In this document: positions 1 through 9,112 of the stretch, piece after piece
Layout: every line of letters starts with the position of its first letter
Numbering within the stretch: position 1 is the stretch's first letter
Origin: Streptomyces sp. L2
Lineage (GTDB): Bacteria; Actinomycetota; Actinomycetes; Streptomycetales; Streptomycetaceae
Assembly (NCBI RefSeq): GCF_004124325.1
Contig: NZ_QBDT01000001.1
Span: 2,914,001 to 2,978,000, forward strand
Direction of reading: 5' to 3'
Length of the DNA: 64,000 bases
Translations under genes and position numbers: made by a program
The notes under the pieces: model-generated
Seen by the model: only the letters and a program-made list of their open reading frames with translations
Database searches by the model: none
What the model was told of the DNA's origin: nothing

Positions 1-714
1 CTCCTCGCGCAGCACCTGGAGCATGCGCCGCAGCTCCTCCAGGGCCTCGCCGCTGGTGTCCGCGATGGTGCCGAGCGCGCCGCGCGCCTTGCCGGGGTCG
101 GAGTCGAAGACGAACCGGGCGAGGCCCGACTGCACGGAGATCACCGACATGTGGTGGGCGACCACGTCGTGCAGTTCGCGCGCGATCCGGCCGCGTTCCT
201 CGGCGACCGCCCGGCGGGCCCGTTCGGCCTGCTCGGCGCGGAGCCTGCGGGTGAGTTCGGCGGAGCGGCGGGCCAGCTGGCCGAACCACACCAGCACCGA
301 GGTGTAGAGCAGCGCCTGCCCCACGACGGACGCCATGGACGGACTGTCGCTGACCACACCGGCGTACACCCAGACACCCGCCATGCAGGCCGCGCAGACG
401 AGGGCGGTGCGCGGTGGGCGGACCGAGGCGACGGTGTAGAGGGCGAGCATGGAGCCGAAGGTGGACACCACCGGCCAGTAGCCGAGGCTGACGTAGACGA
501 CGGCGGCCGCCTCGACGGCGCCGAAGACGGCGAGCGGCCACCGGCCACGCAGGGCGACCGGGAGGTGCGCGAGAGCGACCAGGACGTAGGCGCGGGCGTC
601 GAGTTCCGGCCAGCCCTGGGACCGTGACTCCCGGCTCAGGAGTACGGCGACCACCGCCATGGCGACCGCGATCAGCGTGTCGACGGCGAGCGGGCGGGGG
701 GTCCTCAGTCGCAT
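1..714 (-). CDS. two-component sensor histidine kinase, N-terminal part (cut by window edge)
   Basis: The first 238 codons are visible and the C-terminal ATPase domain lies outside the window. The N-terminal half contains several hydrophobic membrane segments. It is followed by the dimerisation/phosphoacceptor helix with the motif ERGRIARELHDVVAHHMSV, in which the His of ELHD is the phosphorylated residue of NarL/DesK-type (HisKA_3) kinases. Such kinases pair with a LuxR-type response regulator, which would lie to the left of the window. The ATG at 714 has no clear ribosome-binding site. A TACCCT hexamer six bases upstream suggests a leaderless transcript, which is common in this genus. The family call is firm; the stimulus is unknown. 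Confidence 0.9.
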   Translation of the reverse strand, partial: MRLRTPRPLAVDTLIAVAMAVVAVLLSRESRSQGWPELDARAYVLVALAHLPVALRGRWPLAVFGAVEAAAVVYVSLGYWPVVSTFGSMLALYTVASVRPPRTALVCAACMAGVWVYAGVVSDSPSMASVVGQALLYTSVLVWFGQLARRSAELTRRLRAEQAERARRAVAEERGRIARELHDVVAHHMSVISVQSGLARFVFDSDPGKARGALGTIADTSGEALEELRRMLQVLREE

Positions 715-877
715 CGCCGCAGGGTAACGCCGGAACCGGAGTGACGGAGTCAACCCTGCGCGGTACCGCGGAAGTTGCAGGGCGCGACGGGCAACCACCC
801 GTGGCGGTAGGGCGGTTCCGCCCGGGGTGGGACGCGCGGGCGGGCGTACGGCCGTACCGTCGTCGGCGCCGGGGGGT

Positions 878-924
878 ACGGCCGGTGGCCCGCGCCCCCG
901 GGGGAGACGCGGGCCACCGGCCGT
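878..924 (-). terminator. strong hairpin, terminator of the folD/DUF3017 unit
   Basis: Two perfect 17-base arms (878-894 and 908-924) enclose a 13-base loop, 58 bases past the DUF3017 stop. There is no clear T tract, as is usual for streptomycete terminators. The rest of 715-981 shows no gene. Confidence 0.7.
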
Positions 925-981
925 TCGGTTGCACCACTCGCCGAGCTGCTTGCCGGCGGCTGTCTGGCGGATGTCTGGCGG

Positions 982-1593
982 CTACTTGGTGAGTGTGAAG
1001 TGGAGGGTGTCCTTCAGCACAGGGACCTCCAGCAGCGGTTTGGGCTGGGCCATCAGCGCGAGCAGGACGATGGCCAGGCCGAGGATGCCGTAGGTGACGA
1101 TGTCCGTGAAGCGCGAGCGGACGGCGAGCATGCCGACGCGGGGCAGGACCCAGCGCATCACCGCACCGGCCAGCAGGGCGGCGCCGATCAGCACCATGCC
1201 GTAGCGGAACACGCCGAGCGCGGTCAGCAGCAGGCCGAGCGCGACGGTGGACAGCACGAGGAGGATCGGCCACTGCCGGGCCGGCGCGGGGGCGTCGCCG
1301 GGGGCCGCCCGGCCGCCGCCCTCGGGCCGCGCGGTGTCCCGCGTGCTGTGTCTTCCGGGGGGTGCCCCCCCAGACCCCCCGCGCGGGAAACGGCGGGTGG
1401 TGCGACGCGGGCGCCCCTGCGCGTCGGGGGCGCTGACGGCGTCGCGGGCGGTGGGCGGCTCGGCACCGGTCTCGGCGGAGGCGGAAACCTGGGAGTGGTC
1501 GCCGTCGACCGCACCGTCGACCGCACCACCGGCCGGCACCGTGCCGTGAGCCCCGCCGGGCCGTCCAGCCTCGGCCGGCTTATCGCTGGGCAC
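982..1593 (-). CDS. DUF3017 family membrane protein
   Basis: This is a 203-residue protein. Residues 1 to about 105 are a disordered, charged and Gly/Pro-rich cytoplasmic part. They are followed by three hydrophobic helices ([20 protein letters not shown], a second beginning [16 protein letters not shown], and [16 protein letters not shown]) and a short tail. This matches the actinobacterial DUF3017 family, which typically sits directly after folD as it does here. The start overlaps the folD stop by 14 bases, so the two genes are probably translated together. The function is unknown. The disordered part contains a stretch made of a dispersed GC-rich repeat (see the feature at 1355). Confidence 0.85.
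   Translation of the reverse strand: MPSDKPAEAGRPGGAHGTVPAGGAVDGAVDGDHSQVSASAETGAEPPTARDAVSAPDAQGRPRRTTRRFPRGGSGGAPPGRHSTRDTARPEGGGRAAPGDAPAPARQWPILLVLSTVALGLLLTALGVFRYGMVLIGAALLAGAVMRWVLPRVGMLAVRSRFTDIVTYGILGLAIVLLALMAQPKPLLEVPVLKDTLHFTLTK
1355..1381. repeat. dispersed streptomycete GC-palindrome inside the DUF3017 gene
   Basis: A run GGGGGGTGCCCCCCCAGACC followed by further Cs is the core of a palindromic repeat usually found between Streptomyces genes; a related copy lies at 21489. Here it is read in frame within the disordered linker. Confidence 0.5.
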
Positions 1594-2437
1594 CGCGTTC
1601 CGCCGCCTCGACGACGTTGACCAGCAGCTGCGCCCGGGTCATCGGGCCCACGCCGCCGGGGTTCGGGGAGATCCAGCCGGCCACCTCGGTCACGTCCGGG
1701 TGGACGTCGCCGACGATCTTCCCCTCGGCGTTGCGGGAGACGCCGACGTCGAGGATGGCGGCGCCCGGCTTCACGTCCTCCGCGCGGATCAGGTGCGGGG
1801 AGCCGGCGGCGGCGATGATGATGTCGGCCCGCTTGAGGTGGGCGGACAGGTCGCGGGTGCCGGTGTGGCACTGGGTCACGGTGGCGTTCTCGCTGCGCCG
1901 GGTGAGCAGCAGCGGCATGGGCCGGCCGATGGTGACACCGCGTCCGACGACCACGACCTCGGCGCCCTTGATCTCCACGCCGTGGGCGCGCAGCAGGCTG
2001 AGGATGCCGTTGGGGGTGCAGGGCAGCGGGGCGGGCTCGTTCAGCACCAGTCGCCCGAGGTTCATGGGGTGGAGGCCGTCCGCGTCCTTGTCCGGGTCCA
2101 TCAGCTCCAGGACGCGGTTCTCGTCGATGCCCTTGGGGAGGGGCAACTGGACGATGTACCCGGTGCAGGCCGGGTCCTCGTTCAGCTCGCGGACGACGGC
2201 CTCGATCTCGTCCTGGGTCGCCGTGGCCGGCAGCTCCCGCTGGATCGAGGCGATGCCGACCTGCGCGCAGTCGCGGTGCTTGCCGGCGACGTACTTCTGG
2301 CTGCCGGGGTCGTCCCCGACGAGGATCGTGCCGAGGCCGGGCGTGACGCCCTTCTCCTTCAGCGCCGCCACGCGGGCGGTCAGATCGGACTTGATCGCGG
2401 CTGCGGTGGCCTTGCCATCGAGAATCTGGGCGGTCAT
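1580..2437 (-). CDS. folD: methylenetetrahydrofolate dehydrogenase / cyclohydrolase
   Basis: FolD interconverts 5,10-methylene-THF, 5,10-methenyl-THF and 10-formyl-THF with NADP. It supplies the 10-formyl-THF used by the PurN and PurH enzymes encoded nearby. The 285-residue length is normal. Visible hallmarks are the active-site segment [18 protein letters not shown] (Tyr and Lys of the YxxxK motif), the QLPLPKGID signature, and the Rossmann segment [13 protein letters not shown]. The ATG at 2437 follows GGGAG at a good distance; an in-frame upstream ATG at 2497 adds an unconserved tail and was rejected. It overlaps the downstream DUF3017 gene. Confidence 0.96.
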   Translation of the reverse strand: MTAQILDGKATAAAIKSDLTARVAALKEKGVTPGLGTILVGDDPGSQKYVAGKHRDCAQVGIASIQRELPATATQDEIEAVVRELNEDPACTGYIVQLPLPKGIDENRVLELMDPDKDADGLHPMNLGRLVLNEPAPLPCTPNGILSLLRAHGVEIKGAEVVVVGRGVTIGRPMPLLLTRRSENATVTQCHTGTRDLSAHLKRADIIIAAAGSPHLIRAEDVKPGAAILDVGVSRNAEGKIVGDVHPDVTEVAGWISPNPGGVGPMTRAQLLVNVVEAAERGAQR

Positions 2438-2724
2438 GACCCCATACTCCCGGATGACCGCCCCCCGATTCCAATCCGGGGGCCCACCGTCCGGCACCTG
2501 GAATCCACCGGACCCCCTCGCCAGGCCGCCCCGGATGTCCGGTCATGATCGATGATGTTGCACTTGCACAACACATGCCGAATGCGACTGGACAAGAACT
2601 TGCCTCTCCAACGACGATGAACGGCGCAGTCTCGCGGTTCGGGTGGGGGGCAAACCGCTCAATTCCTGACGTTCCTCCGTGCCTTCCGCGTCCGTCCCCG
2701 CAGGTACAACGGAGGAAACACGCC
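2438..2724. promoter_or_regulatory. divergent folD / RDD intergenic region
   Basis: No gene is seen here. It holds the folD Shine-Dalgarno sequence (GGGAG), a tandem TTGCACTTGCAC near 2555 that may be a -35-like element, and the GGAGG (2711) of the RDD gene. Promoters are not otherwise resolvable by eye. Confidence 0.35.
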
Positions 2725-3288
2725 ATGAGTTTCGGCGACCCGAACAATCCTTACGGTCAGCCGCAGGGCCAGCAGCCCGGTTACGGCTACCCCCAGCAGC
2801 CCGGCTACCAGCAGGCCCCCCAGGGCGTCCCGCAGCAGGGCTACGGCTACCCGCAGCAGCCCGACTACCGCGGTTACCCGCAGCAGGGCTACGGCATGGA
2901 GCCGTCGTACGCCAACTGGGGCCAGCGCTTCCTGGGCACCCTGGTCGACGGCCTGATCTTCCTGGTGCCGTACATCCTGATCTTCGTGGGCAAGGACGTC
3001 GTGGCGCTGTCGCTGGTCGGCTTCCTCGCCCTGCTCGGCATCGCGATCTGGCAGCTGATCCAGGAGGGCCGCACCGGCCAGACGGTCGGCAAGAAGGCTC
3101 TCGGCATCCGCCTGATCAAGGAGGACACCGGCCAGCCGATCGGCGTCGGCATGGCCTTCGTCCGCCGCGTCGCCCACTTCATCGACAGCGTGGCCTGCTA
3201 CATCGGGTGGCTCTGGCCGGCCTGGGACGCCAAGCGCCAGACGTTCGCCGACAAGGTCTGCGGCACGATCGTGATCCGCACCCAGTAA
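2725..3288 (+). CDS. RDD family membrane protein with Gln/Tyr/Pro-rich N-terminus
   Basis: This is a 187-residue protein. The first 60 residues are a low-complexity cytoplasmic tail of repeated GYGYPQQPGYQ-like units, common in streptomycete envelope proteins. An RDD domain follows: YANWGQRFLGTLVDGLIFLV, a second hydrophobic helix, the TVGKKALGIRLI segment, and a third membrane helix ending TFADKVCGTIVI. RDD proteins are small integral membrane proteins, some linked to ion or proton antiport; no substrate can be assigned. GGAGG 9 bases before the ATG fixes the start. A strong terminator follows. Confidence 0.9.
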   Translation: MSFGDPNNPYGQPQGQQPGYGYPQQPGYQQAPQGVPQQGYGYPQQPDYRGYPQQGYGMEPSYANWGQRFLGTLVDGLIFLVPYILIFVGKDVVALSLVGFLALLGIAIWQLIQEGRTGQTVGKKALGIRLIKEDTGQPIGVGMAFVRRVAHFIDSVACYIGWLWPAWDAKRQTFADKVCGTIVIRTQ

Positions 3289-3312
3289 CCCGCGACCCGC
3301 TCACCCGAACAC

Positions 3313-3349
3313 CGAGGGCGCGCCCCCCTTCCCGGGAGGCGCGCCCTCG
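3313..3349 (+). terminator. terminator of the RDD gene
   Basis: The perfect arms CGAGGGCGCGCC and GGCGCGCCCTCG (12 bp) surround a 13-base loop, 24 bases after the RDD stop codon. Confidence 0.75.
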
Positions 3350-3484
3350 CGGCGTCCGGAGAACGGCTCAGCCGGGGACCGGCCATTCGGAAGCGGCCCG
3401 GGACCGACTGGCGGCGCACGGCGTCACCTTGCCGTCGCCCGGGACGGGAACCGCACTGCGGCGACTGCCCGGACGCCGGCGGAG

Positions 3485-3721
3485 GTGTTGCGGCGCATCG
3501 TGGGCGGGGGCGTGCGGCTGGAGTTGTCCGGTCCCGATCCTTGCGCATGGCTCGTACGGCGAAGCCCCGGTCCGGATGAGGCGTCCGGCCGGGGCCTGCT
3601 GGTGGTCGGGGCCGTGGCCCGGCGGTGGGGTGTGGAGCGCCGGGGCGGTGGCGAGACCGTGTGGTGCGAGGTGGGCGCCGGGGCGCCCCGCCTCAGTGGA
3701 AGAAGTGGCGGGTGCCCGTGA
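3485..3721 (+). pseudogene. remnant of an RsbW-like ATP-binding regulator
   Basis: An open frame of 78 codons carries GRGLLVVGAVARRWGVE followed by ETVWCEV. This is the C-terminal signature (G2 box and final strand) of the many small HATPase_c_2 anti-sigma-type kinases of Streptomyces. The upstream part, in the same frame from about 3419, keeps fragments such as RRHLA but lacks the N-box helices that bind Mg-ATP. The only starts in frame are a GTG at 3485 and a TTG next to it, neither with a convincing ribosome-binding site. The frame runs 29 bases into the 3' end of the convergent purH. It is most likely a gene that lost its centre, although a short expressed peptide cannot be excluded. Confidence 0.5.
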
Positions 3722-5264
3722 AGTACATCGTGACGCCGGCCTTCTGGGCCGCCTCGACGACGAGTTCGTCGCGGATGGAGCCGCCCGGCTGGACGATGGC
3801 CTTCACGCCGGCGGCGATGAGGATCTCGGGGCCGTCGGGGAAGGGGAAGAACGCGTCGGAGGCGGCGTAGGCGCCACGGGCGCGCTCCTCGCCGGCGCGT
3901 TCGACGGCCAGCTTGCAGGAGTCGACGCGGTTGACCTGGCCCATGCCGACGCCGACCGAGGCGCCGTCCTTGGCGAGCAGGATCGCGTTGGACTTGACCG
4001 CGCGGCACGCCTTCCAGGCGAACGCCAGCTCGGCCAGCTCCTCGGCGGAGAGCGCCTCGCCGGTGGCCAGCGTCCAGTTGGCGGGGTCGTCGCCCTCGGC
4101 CTGGAGGCGGTCGGCCTCCTGGAGGAGGACGCCGCCGTCGATCGCCTTGACCTCGACCGGGTTGGCCGGGCCGTTCGCGGCCTTCAGGACGCGGATGTTC
4201 TTCTTCTTGGTGAGGGCCTCCAGCGCCCCCTCCTCGTAGTCCGGCGCCACGATGACCTCGGTGAAGATCTCCGCGACCTGCTCGGCCATCTCCTTGCTGA
4301 CCGGCCGGTTCACGGCGATGACACCGCCGTACGCGGAGACCGGGTCGCAGGCGTGCGCCTTGCGGTGCACCTCGGCGACGTCCGAACCGACCGCGATGCC
4401 GCACGGGTTGGCGTGCTTGATGATCGCGACGCAGGGCTCGTCGTGGTCGTACGCGGCACGGCGGGCGGCGTCCGTGTCCGTGTAGTTGTTGTACGACATC
4501 TCCTTGCCGTGGAGCTGCTCGGCCTGGGCCAGGCCGGCGCCCTCGGCGTCGACGTACAGCGCGGCAGGCTGGTGCGGGTTCTCTCCGTAGCGCAGGGTGT
4601 GGGCGCGCTGCCAGGTCGAGCCGAGGAAGTCGGGGAACCGCGAGTCGTCGGCGGGCGCGTAGGAGGACGCGAACCAGCTCGCCACGGCCACGTCGTACGA
4701 CGCCGTGTGCTGGAAGGCCTCGGCGGCCAGCCGCTTGCGGGTGGTCAGGTCGAAGCCCCCGGCCTGGACGGCGGCGAGGACGTCGGCGTAGCGCGCGGGG
4801 CTGGTGACGACCGCGACGGAGGGGTGGTTCTTGGCGGCCGCGCGGACCATCGACGGGCCGCCGATGTCGATCTGCTCCACGCACTCGTCCTCCGAGGCGC
4901 CGGAGGCGACGGTCTCGCGGAACGGGTAGAGGTTGACGACGACCAGGTCGAACGGCTCGACACCCAGCTCGGCGAGCTGGCGCCGGTGGTCCTCCAGGCG
5001 CAGGTCGGCGAGGATGCCCGCGTGGACCTTGGGGTGCAGGGTCTTGACCCGGCCGTCCAGGCACTCGGGGAAGCCGGTCAGCTCCTCGACCTTGGTGACG
5101 GGGACGCCGGCGGCGGCGATCCGGCCGGCCGTCGACCCGGTGGAGACCAGCTCGACACCGGCCTCGTGCAGGCCGCGCGCGAGGTCTTCCAGCCCGGTCT
5201 TGTCGTAGACGCTGACGAGCGCCCGGCGAATGGGGCGCTTCGTGCTCTCGGCGGTGGCGGTCAC
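3693..5264 (-). CDS. purH: bifunctional AICAR formyltransferase / IMP cyclohydrolase
   Basis: This enzyme carries out the last two steps of de novo IMP synthesis. It formylates AICAR with 10-formyl-THF and then closes the ring. The 523-residue length is standard. The N-terminal MGS-like IMP cyclohydrolase domain begins [20 protein letters not shown] and includes [20 protein letters not shown]. The C-terminal transformylase domain has the KHANPCG motif and ends with [11 protein letters not shown]. The GTG start overlaps the purN stop in a GTGA tetranucleotide, so the genes are translationally coupled; GAAAGG inside purN is the ribosome-binding site. The 3' end overlaps a convergent regulator remnant. 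Confidence 0.97.
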   Translation of the reverse strand: MTATAESTKRPIRRALVSVYDKTGLEDLARGLHEAGVELVSTGSTAGRIAAAGVPVTKVEELTGFPECLDGRVKTLHPKVHAGILADLRLEDHRRQLAELGVEPFDLVVVNLYPFRETVASGASEDECVEQIDIGGPSMVRAAAKNHPSVAVVTSPARYADVLAAVQAGGFDLTTRKRLAAEAFQHTASYDVAVASWFASSYAPADDSRFPDFLGSTWQRAHTLRYGENPHQPAALYVDAEGAGLAQAEQLHGKEMSYNNYTDTDAARRAAYDHDEPCVAIIKHANPCGIAVGSDVAEVHRKAHACDPVSAYGGVIAVNRPVSKEMAEQVAEIFTEVIVAPDYEEGALEALTKKKNIRVLKAANGPANPVEVKAIDGGVLLQEADRLQAEGDDPANWTLATGEALSAEELAELAFAWKACRAVKSNAILLAKDGASVGVGMGQVNRVDSCKLAVERAGEERARGAYAASDAFFPFPDGPEILIAAGVKAIVQPGGSIRDELVVEAAQKAGVTMYFTGTRHFFH

Positions 5265-5899
5265 TGGATAACTACCTTTCGTCCCTCAATGCGATAGCCG
5301 TTGCGGGCGAGCCGCCCCACGACCTCGACGAGCAGCCTTCGCTCGACTTCCTTGATGCGCTCGTGCAGCGCGCTCTCGTCGTCCTCGTCCCGGATCTCGA
5401 CCACGCCCTGGGCGATGATCGGGCCGGTGTCGACGCCGTCGTCGACGAAGTGGACGGTGCAGCCGGTAACCCTGGCGCCGTAGGCGAGCGCGTCGCGGAC
5501 GCCGTGGGCCCCGGGAAAACTGGGCAGCAGGGCAGGGTGGGTGTTCACGAACCGGCCGCCGAAGCGGGCCAGGAACTCCTTGCCGACGATCTTCATGAAA
5601 CCCGCGGAGACCACGAGGTCGGGCTCGTGGGCGGCCACCGCCCCGGCGAGGGCCGCGTCCCACTCCTCCCGGGTGGCGTGGTCCTTCACCCGGCACACGA
5701 ACGTCGGCAGACCGGCCCGCTCGGCGCGGGCGAGCCCCTCGATGCCGGTGCGGTCGGCCCCTACGGCGACGATCTCGGCGCCGTACGCCTCCGTGCCGGT
5801 GCGCTTGATCTCGTCCAGGAGCGCCTGCAGGTTGGTGCCGGATCCGGAGACCAGCACGACGAGGCGCTTGACCGCTGGGCCAGCGGGGGTGGCGGCCAC
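5261..5899 (-). CDS. purN: phosphoribosylglycinamide formyltransferase
   Basis: PurN converts GAR to FGAR using 10-formyl-THF in purine synthesis. The 212 residues carry the N-terminal [16 protein letters not shown] phosphate-binding loop and the catalytic region [20 protein letters not shown] (Asn-His of the active site), followed by [17 protein letters not shown] with the conserved Asp. The GTG at 5899 was chosen because GAAAGG precedes it; the frame stays open for over 100 codons upstream but that stretch has no homologous character. It heads a purN-purH operon. Confidence 0.96.
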   Translation of the reverse strand: MAATPAGPAVKRLVVLVSGSGTNLQALLDEIKRTGTEAYGAEIVAVGADRTGIEGLARAERAGLPTFVCRVKDHATREEWDAALAGAVAAHEPDLVVSAGFMKIVGKEFLARFGGRFVNTHPALLPSFPGAHGVRDALAYGARVTGCTVHFVDDGVDTGPIIAQGVVEIRDEDDESALHERIKEVERRLLVEVVGRLARNGYRIEGRKVVIQ

Positions 5900-6257
5900 A
5901 GTGGGGCCCTTTCTCGGAGAAGCGGTGTGAAGCGATGAAGCGATGTGAAGCGGTGTGTTCAGGCTGCTGGTTTTGTACAGTCGTACGAATGCTTCGCGCC
6001 CCGGTATACGGGGAAGTCTACGAAGCGGCCGACCGCCAGCAACGATACCGGCACTCCGGACGGCCCCCACGGGACGGGTGCGTGGCCGGAAGGTAGCGTT
6101 CGGGAGGAACCGAGACGTGCGACCGCGTGCGGCCTCGGGAACGCGTGCGGAGTGCGGTGCGTTTCCTGAGTGGAAGCCGATGTGGAAGCCGATGTGGAAG
6201 CCCGTGCGGACGCTCGTGTCGGACGGCCGCACTCACCTAGGGGAAGACGCTCTTTTG
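5900..6257. other. divergent purN / membrane-protein intergenic region
   Basis: There is no gene in these 358 bases. They contain the purN leader, with a short repeat at 5919-5956, and a small stem around CCCCGGTATACGGGG near 6000. Near 6170-6205 lies a run of three 12-base units reading GTGGAAGCCGAT-like. I cannot place promoters confidently. Confidence 0.5.
5919..5956. repeat. short repeat in the purN leader
   Basis: GAAGCGGTGT occurs at both ends (5919-5928 and 5947-5956) around two GAAGCGATG units. The block lies 20-57 bases upstream of the purN start, presumably in the untranslated leader. No function is evident. Confidence 0.5.
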
Positions 6258-7163
6258 ATGCCGGACCGCAGCCTGCGACTGCTCACGTTCCCGACGCGCT
6301 CGGACCTCGGCGGCGAGCGGGGAGGGGAGCGTGGCGCCGTGCTGCTGCGGGAGCGGCCGTCCTCCCCGCCGCCCGAGGCGCCCCCGGGCGGGCAGGGTCG
6401 GCAGGACGGACAGGACCGGCCCGGTGGCGCCGGCGCCTCCGGCGGCGGGGAGCAGGACCACAACCCGTTCGCGCCGCCGCCCGAGGGGACTCCGGACCGC
6501 CCGTGGCAGCCGCGGCGGCCCAAGGGTGCCGGGGGCTCTGGTGGCTCTGGTGGCTCTGGTGGCTCTGGTGGCTCTGGTGGCTCAGGGGATGCCGACGGCT
6601 CGCGCGGTGATTCGCCGTGGGGCAGTCAGTGGAGCGACCGGCAGCCCGGCCGCTCCCCCGGCGGCTTCGGCGAGCGGCCCGGCGTCGGCCCCGGTGGGCC
6701 CGGCGGACCGAACGGCTCCCCTGGCCCCGGCGGCGCCGGCGGTTCCGGCATGCGCTGGGATCCGACGGACCCGGCCCAGCGCCGCGCGCGGTACGCCCTG
6801 CTGTCCGGCATGTGGGCCGTCTTCTTCGCCCTGTTCACCTGGCCGTACGTGGCGCTGCTGCTGGGTGCGCTGGCCCTGTACTGGTCGATCAGCTCGCTGC
6901 GCGCCAAGCCGCGCGGCGGCCAGGACCCCGACAGCCCCGCGCCCGCGCAGCCGCAAGGCCGGCCCCAGACCACGGCGGCGGTCGGCGGCCTGGTCACCGC
7001 GTCGCTGGCGCTGGCGCTGGTGGCGGCGAGCTTCACGGTCCAGTTGGTGTACCGGGACTACTACACGTGCGTGGACGATGCGCTGACGCATGAGGCGAAG
7101 CAGACGTGCCAGCAGTTGCTGCCGCATGAGCTGCGGGGGGTGCTGGGGGCGGCCAACGAGTAG
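6258..7163 (+). CDS. membrane protein with long Gly/Pro-rich disordered N-terminus
   Basis: This is a 301-residue protein. About the first 170 residues are disordered and rich in Gly, Pro and Ser, including a GGS run encoded by a 9-bp tandem repeat (6531-6584). Two hydrophobic segments then form a pair of helices (YALLSGMWAVFFALFTWPYV with an adjoining LLLGALALYWSI). A third helix, VTASLALALVAASFTVQLVY, precedes a short Cys-containing tail (YTCVDDALTHEAKQTC). I recognise no named family. It stands alone, divergent from purN, with AGGGGAAG before the ATG and a terminator after the stop. Confidence 0.8.
   Translation: MPDRSLRLLTFPTRSDLGGERGGERGAVLLRERPSSPPPEAPPGGQGRQDGQDRPGGAGASGGGEQDHNPFAPPPEGTPDRPWQPRRPKGAGGSGGSGGSGGSGGSGGSGDADGSRGDSPWGSQWSDRQPGRSPGGFGERPGVGPGGPGGPNGSPGPGGAGGSGMRWDPTDPAQRRARYALLSGMWAVFFALFTWPYVALLLGALALYWSISSLRAKPRGGQDPDSPAPAQPQGRPQTTAAVGGLVTASLALALVAASFTVQLVYRDYYTCVDDALTHEAKQTCQQLLPHELRGVLGAANE
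6531..6584 (+). repeat. 9-bp in-frame tandem repeat (six units)
   Basis: There are six consecutive units of GGTGGCTCT, with the first and last varied. They encode Gly-Gly/Gly-Ser triplets in the disordered linker of the surrounding membrane protein. Confidence 0.9.
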
Positions 7164-7180
7164 GTCCAGTGGACGGCGTT

Positions 7181-7215
7181 GGGTGGGCACCCGGCGTTGG
7201 TCGCTGTGCCCACCC
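7181..7215 (+). terminator. terminator between convergent genes
   Basis: The perfect arms GGGTGGGCAC and GTGCCCACCC (10 bp) flank a 15-base loop, 18 bases after the stop at 7163. It could serve the convergent gene as well. Confidence 0.65.
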
Positions 7216-7271
7216 TCCCCCATCGCCCTGCGGAACGCCTGCCCACAGCGTGGGAGGGCACGTCGTGCGGC

Positions 7272-9008
7272 TCAGGGCGTGGGGTCTTCTGGGTCCTTCG
7301 AGGCTTCTCTTAGGGCTGCCCAGCGGGATTCTCGGGAGAGGTCGTCGTGCCAGGGGAGGGTGGTCTCGGGGTCTGCCGGGAGGAAGTCGTACAGCTCGTC
7401 CTCGGAGCGTGGGCCACTCGTCGGGCCGGGTTCGCTTGTAGCCGCCTTCGCAGGTGAGGCGGGCGCCGGGTGGTTCGGCTGGTCGGGCTTGCCCTTAGCC
7501 TCCTCCTTGCCCTTGTCCTTCGCCTTGCGCGTCCATGGCTTCCACCATCGACTGGCCGGTGTCGGCTCCGGCAGCCCTGGCTGCGGCTTCGGCTCCGGCT
7601 TCTCGTCGGCCTTCTTTCCCGTGTCCGGCGTGCCGGCCGCCTGGAGCGGGATCGCGCGGGCCGCCTTGCGCCGGCCCCGCAGTCGCCAGGCCCGGACGCA
7701 CACCGCGACGGGCAGCGCGAAGACCACCGTCCACACGAACGCCGCCCCGCCGGTCTGCCACCACACCGGGCCGAAGTGCGCCAGTGCCGCCACTCCCAGG
7801 GCCCCGGCCGCCGCGCCGGCGAGTACGGCGAGGAGCAGGGCGAGGACCGCCGCCGCCAGTACGACGACTCCCGCCGTCCGGCCCACCGACCAGCGCACCA
7901 CGGGCGCCACCGGGACCACGGGCTTCCGCTGCTCGGGTCCTTCACCCCGCTTGTCGCGCCGCTGGCGCCGTACCGCCGCCCGTGCCACGAACCAGCCCAC
8001 CGTCGCCCCGGCCGCCACCGGGACCGCACCGGCGGCCCAGTTGAGCGGGGTGCCGGGGCCCGGGTCCGGGACCGCCGCCAGGAGGGGGAAGGGGGGCAGC
8101 AGCGGCGCGGGGTCGGAGGCGAAGGCGTTGACGGCGTGGCCGGCGCCGAGGGTGAAGCCGGGGCCGAGGGCGTAGGAGGCCGACCACAGGGCCGCGTTCG
8201 GGATCAGCGCGATGCCGACGAGCAGCACGGCGAACCGGCCGCTCCAGCCCTCCGTCAGCTGCAGGAAGGATGTTCGCGCCGTGTCCCCGTGCCACACCAG
8301 GGAGACCGCGAGGAGCAGCGCTCCGCCGCCGAGGAGCACGGCCGTACCGGCACCGGCGGCGCGTATGGCCGTACCCAGCCGGGCGCGTGCGTCCGTTCCG
8401 CTCAGCCGCCGTAGCCGCGCCGGGACCGCACGGACCAGGGGGTCGCGCGGACGGCCGTAGCCCGACCAGACGCCGGCTGCGGCCGAGCAGGCCGTGACGA
8501 GCGGCAGGCACAGGACCACGGTGGTCCATTCGGGGCGGAGTTCACCGCCGGAGCAGTAGAGCGCGGCGGCGGTGCCGACGGCGAGGTAGCCGAGGACGAC
8601 GCCCGTCCAGGCCGTACGGGCCCGCACCGGCGGGGGGCCGTCGGGGTCGGCGGAGGCGTCGGTCGCGTCCCGGGCCGCCCGGTACAGCAGCCAGACGGGG
8701 AGGGCGAGCAGCAGCAGGGGCGTCACGTGGACCGGCATGGGCGCGCCGGACAGCGTCTCGGTGCGGACCAGTCCGGCGCCGTGCGCCAACAGCCACAGCG
8801 CGGCGGCGATGTGCAGGGCGCCGGCCGGTCCGCTGTCGGGGTACGGCGAGCTGATCCACAGGCCCAGCACGAGTACGGCGAGGGCGCCGAGCCCGAGGCC
8901 GGCGGCCAGGGCGCCGCTCAGGAGGCTCGCGCCGAGGCCGGGTGAGCGGTCGCGCAGCCGGGTGAGCAGGGGCGACGACGACGGTCGGCGGGCGGTCATC
9001 TGGGTCAC
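7272..9008 (-). CDS. DUF6350-like polytopic membrane protein
   Basis: The protein is about 578 residues. The N-terminal 430 residues contain roughly ten hydrophobic helices (for example [20 protein letters not shown] and [20 protein letters not shown]). The cytoplasmic tail is Lys/Pro/Glu-rich and ends with a conserved-looking acidic block [20 protein letters not shown]. This fits the actinobacterial DUF6350 membrane family, whose role is unknown. The start is GTG 9008 (preceded by GGGAG) or ATG 8999; I prefer the GTG because of spacing. It is divergent from a sigma-like gene. Confidence 0.8.
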   Translation of the reverse strand: MTQMTARRPSSSPLLTRLRDRSPGLGASLLSGALAAGLGLGALAVLVLGLWISSPYPDSGPAGALHIAAALWLLAHGAGLVRTETLSGAPMPVHVTPLLLLALPVWLLYRAARDATDASADPDGPPPVRARTAWTGVVLGYLAVGTAAALYCSGGELRPEWTTVVLCLPLVTACSAAAGVWSGYGRPRDPLVRAVPARLRRLSGTDARARLGTAIRAAGAGTAVLLGGGALLLAVSLVWHGDTARTSFLQLTEGWSGRFAVLLVGIALIPNAALWSASYALGPGFTLGAGHAVNAFASDPAPLLPPFPLLAAVPDPGPGTPLNWAAGAVPVAAGATVGWFVARAAVRRQRRDKRGEGPEQRKPVVPVAPVVRWSVGRTAGVVVLAAAVLALLLAVLAGAAAGALGVAALAHFGPVWWQTGGAAFVWTVVFALPVAVCVRAWRLRGRRKAARAIPLQAAGTPDTGKKADEKPEPKPQPGLPEPTPASRWWKPWTRKAKDKGKEEAKGKPDQPNHPAPASPAKAATSEPGPTSGPRSEDELYDFLPADPETTLPWHDDLSRESRWAALREASKDPEDPTP

Positions 9009-9112
9009 GCGGCCATGCTCCCAACGACACGCGCTTTCCCGTCGTAACAGGCGAACCCCGGAAGTGTCGCTCAATATACGTTTATGTTCTTTTTCGTACA
9101 GAGGGGTGAACT

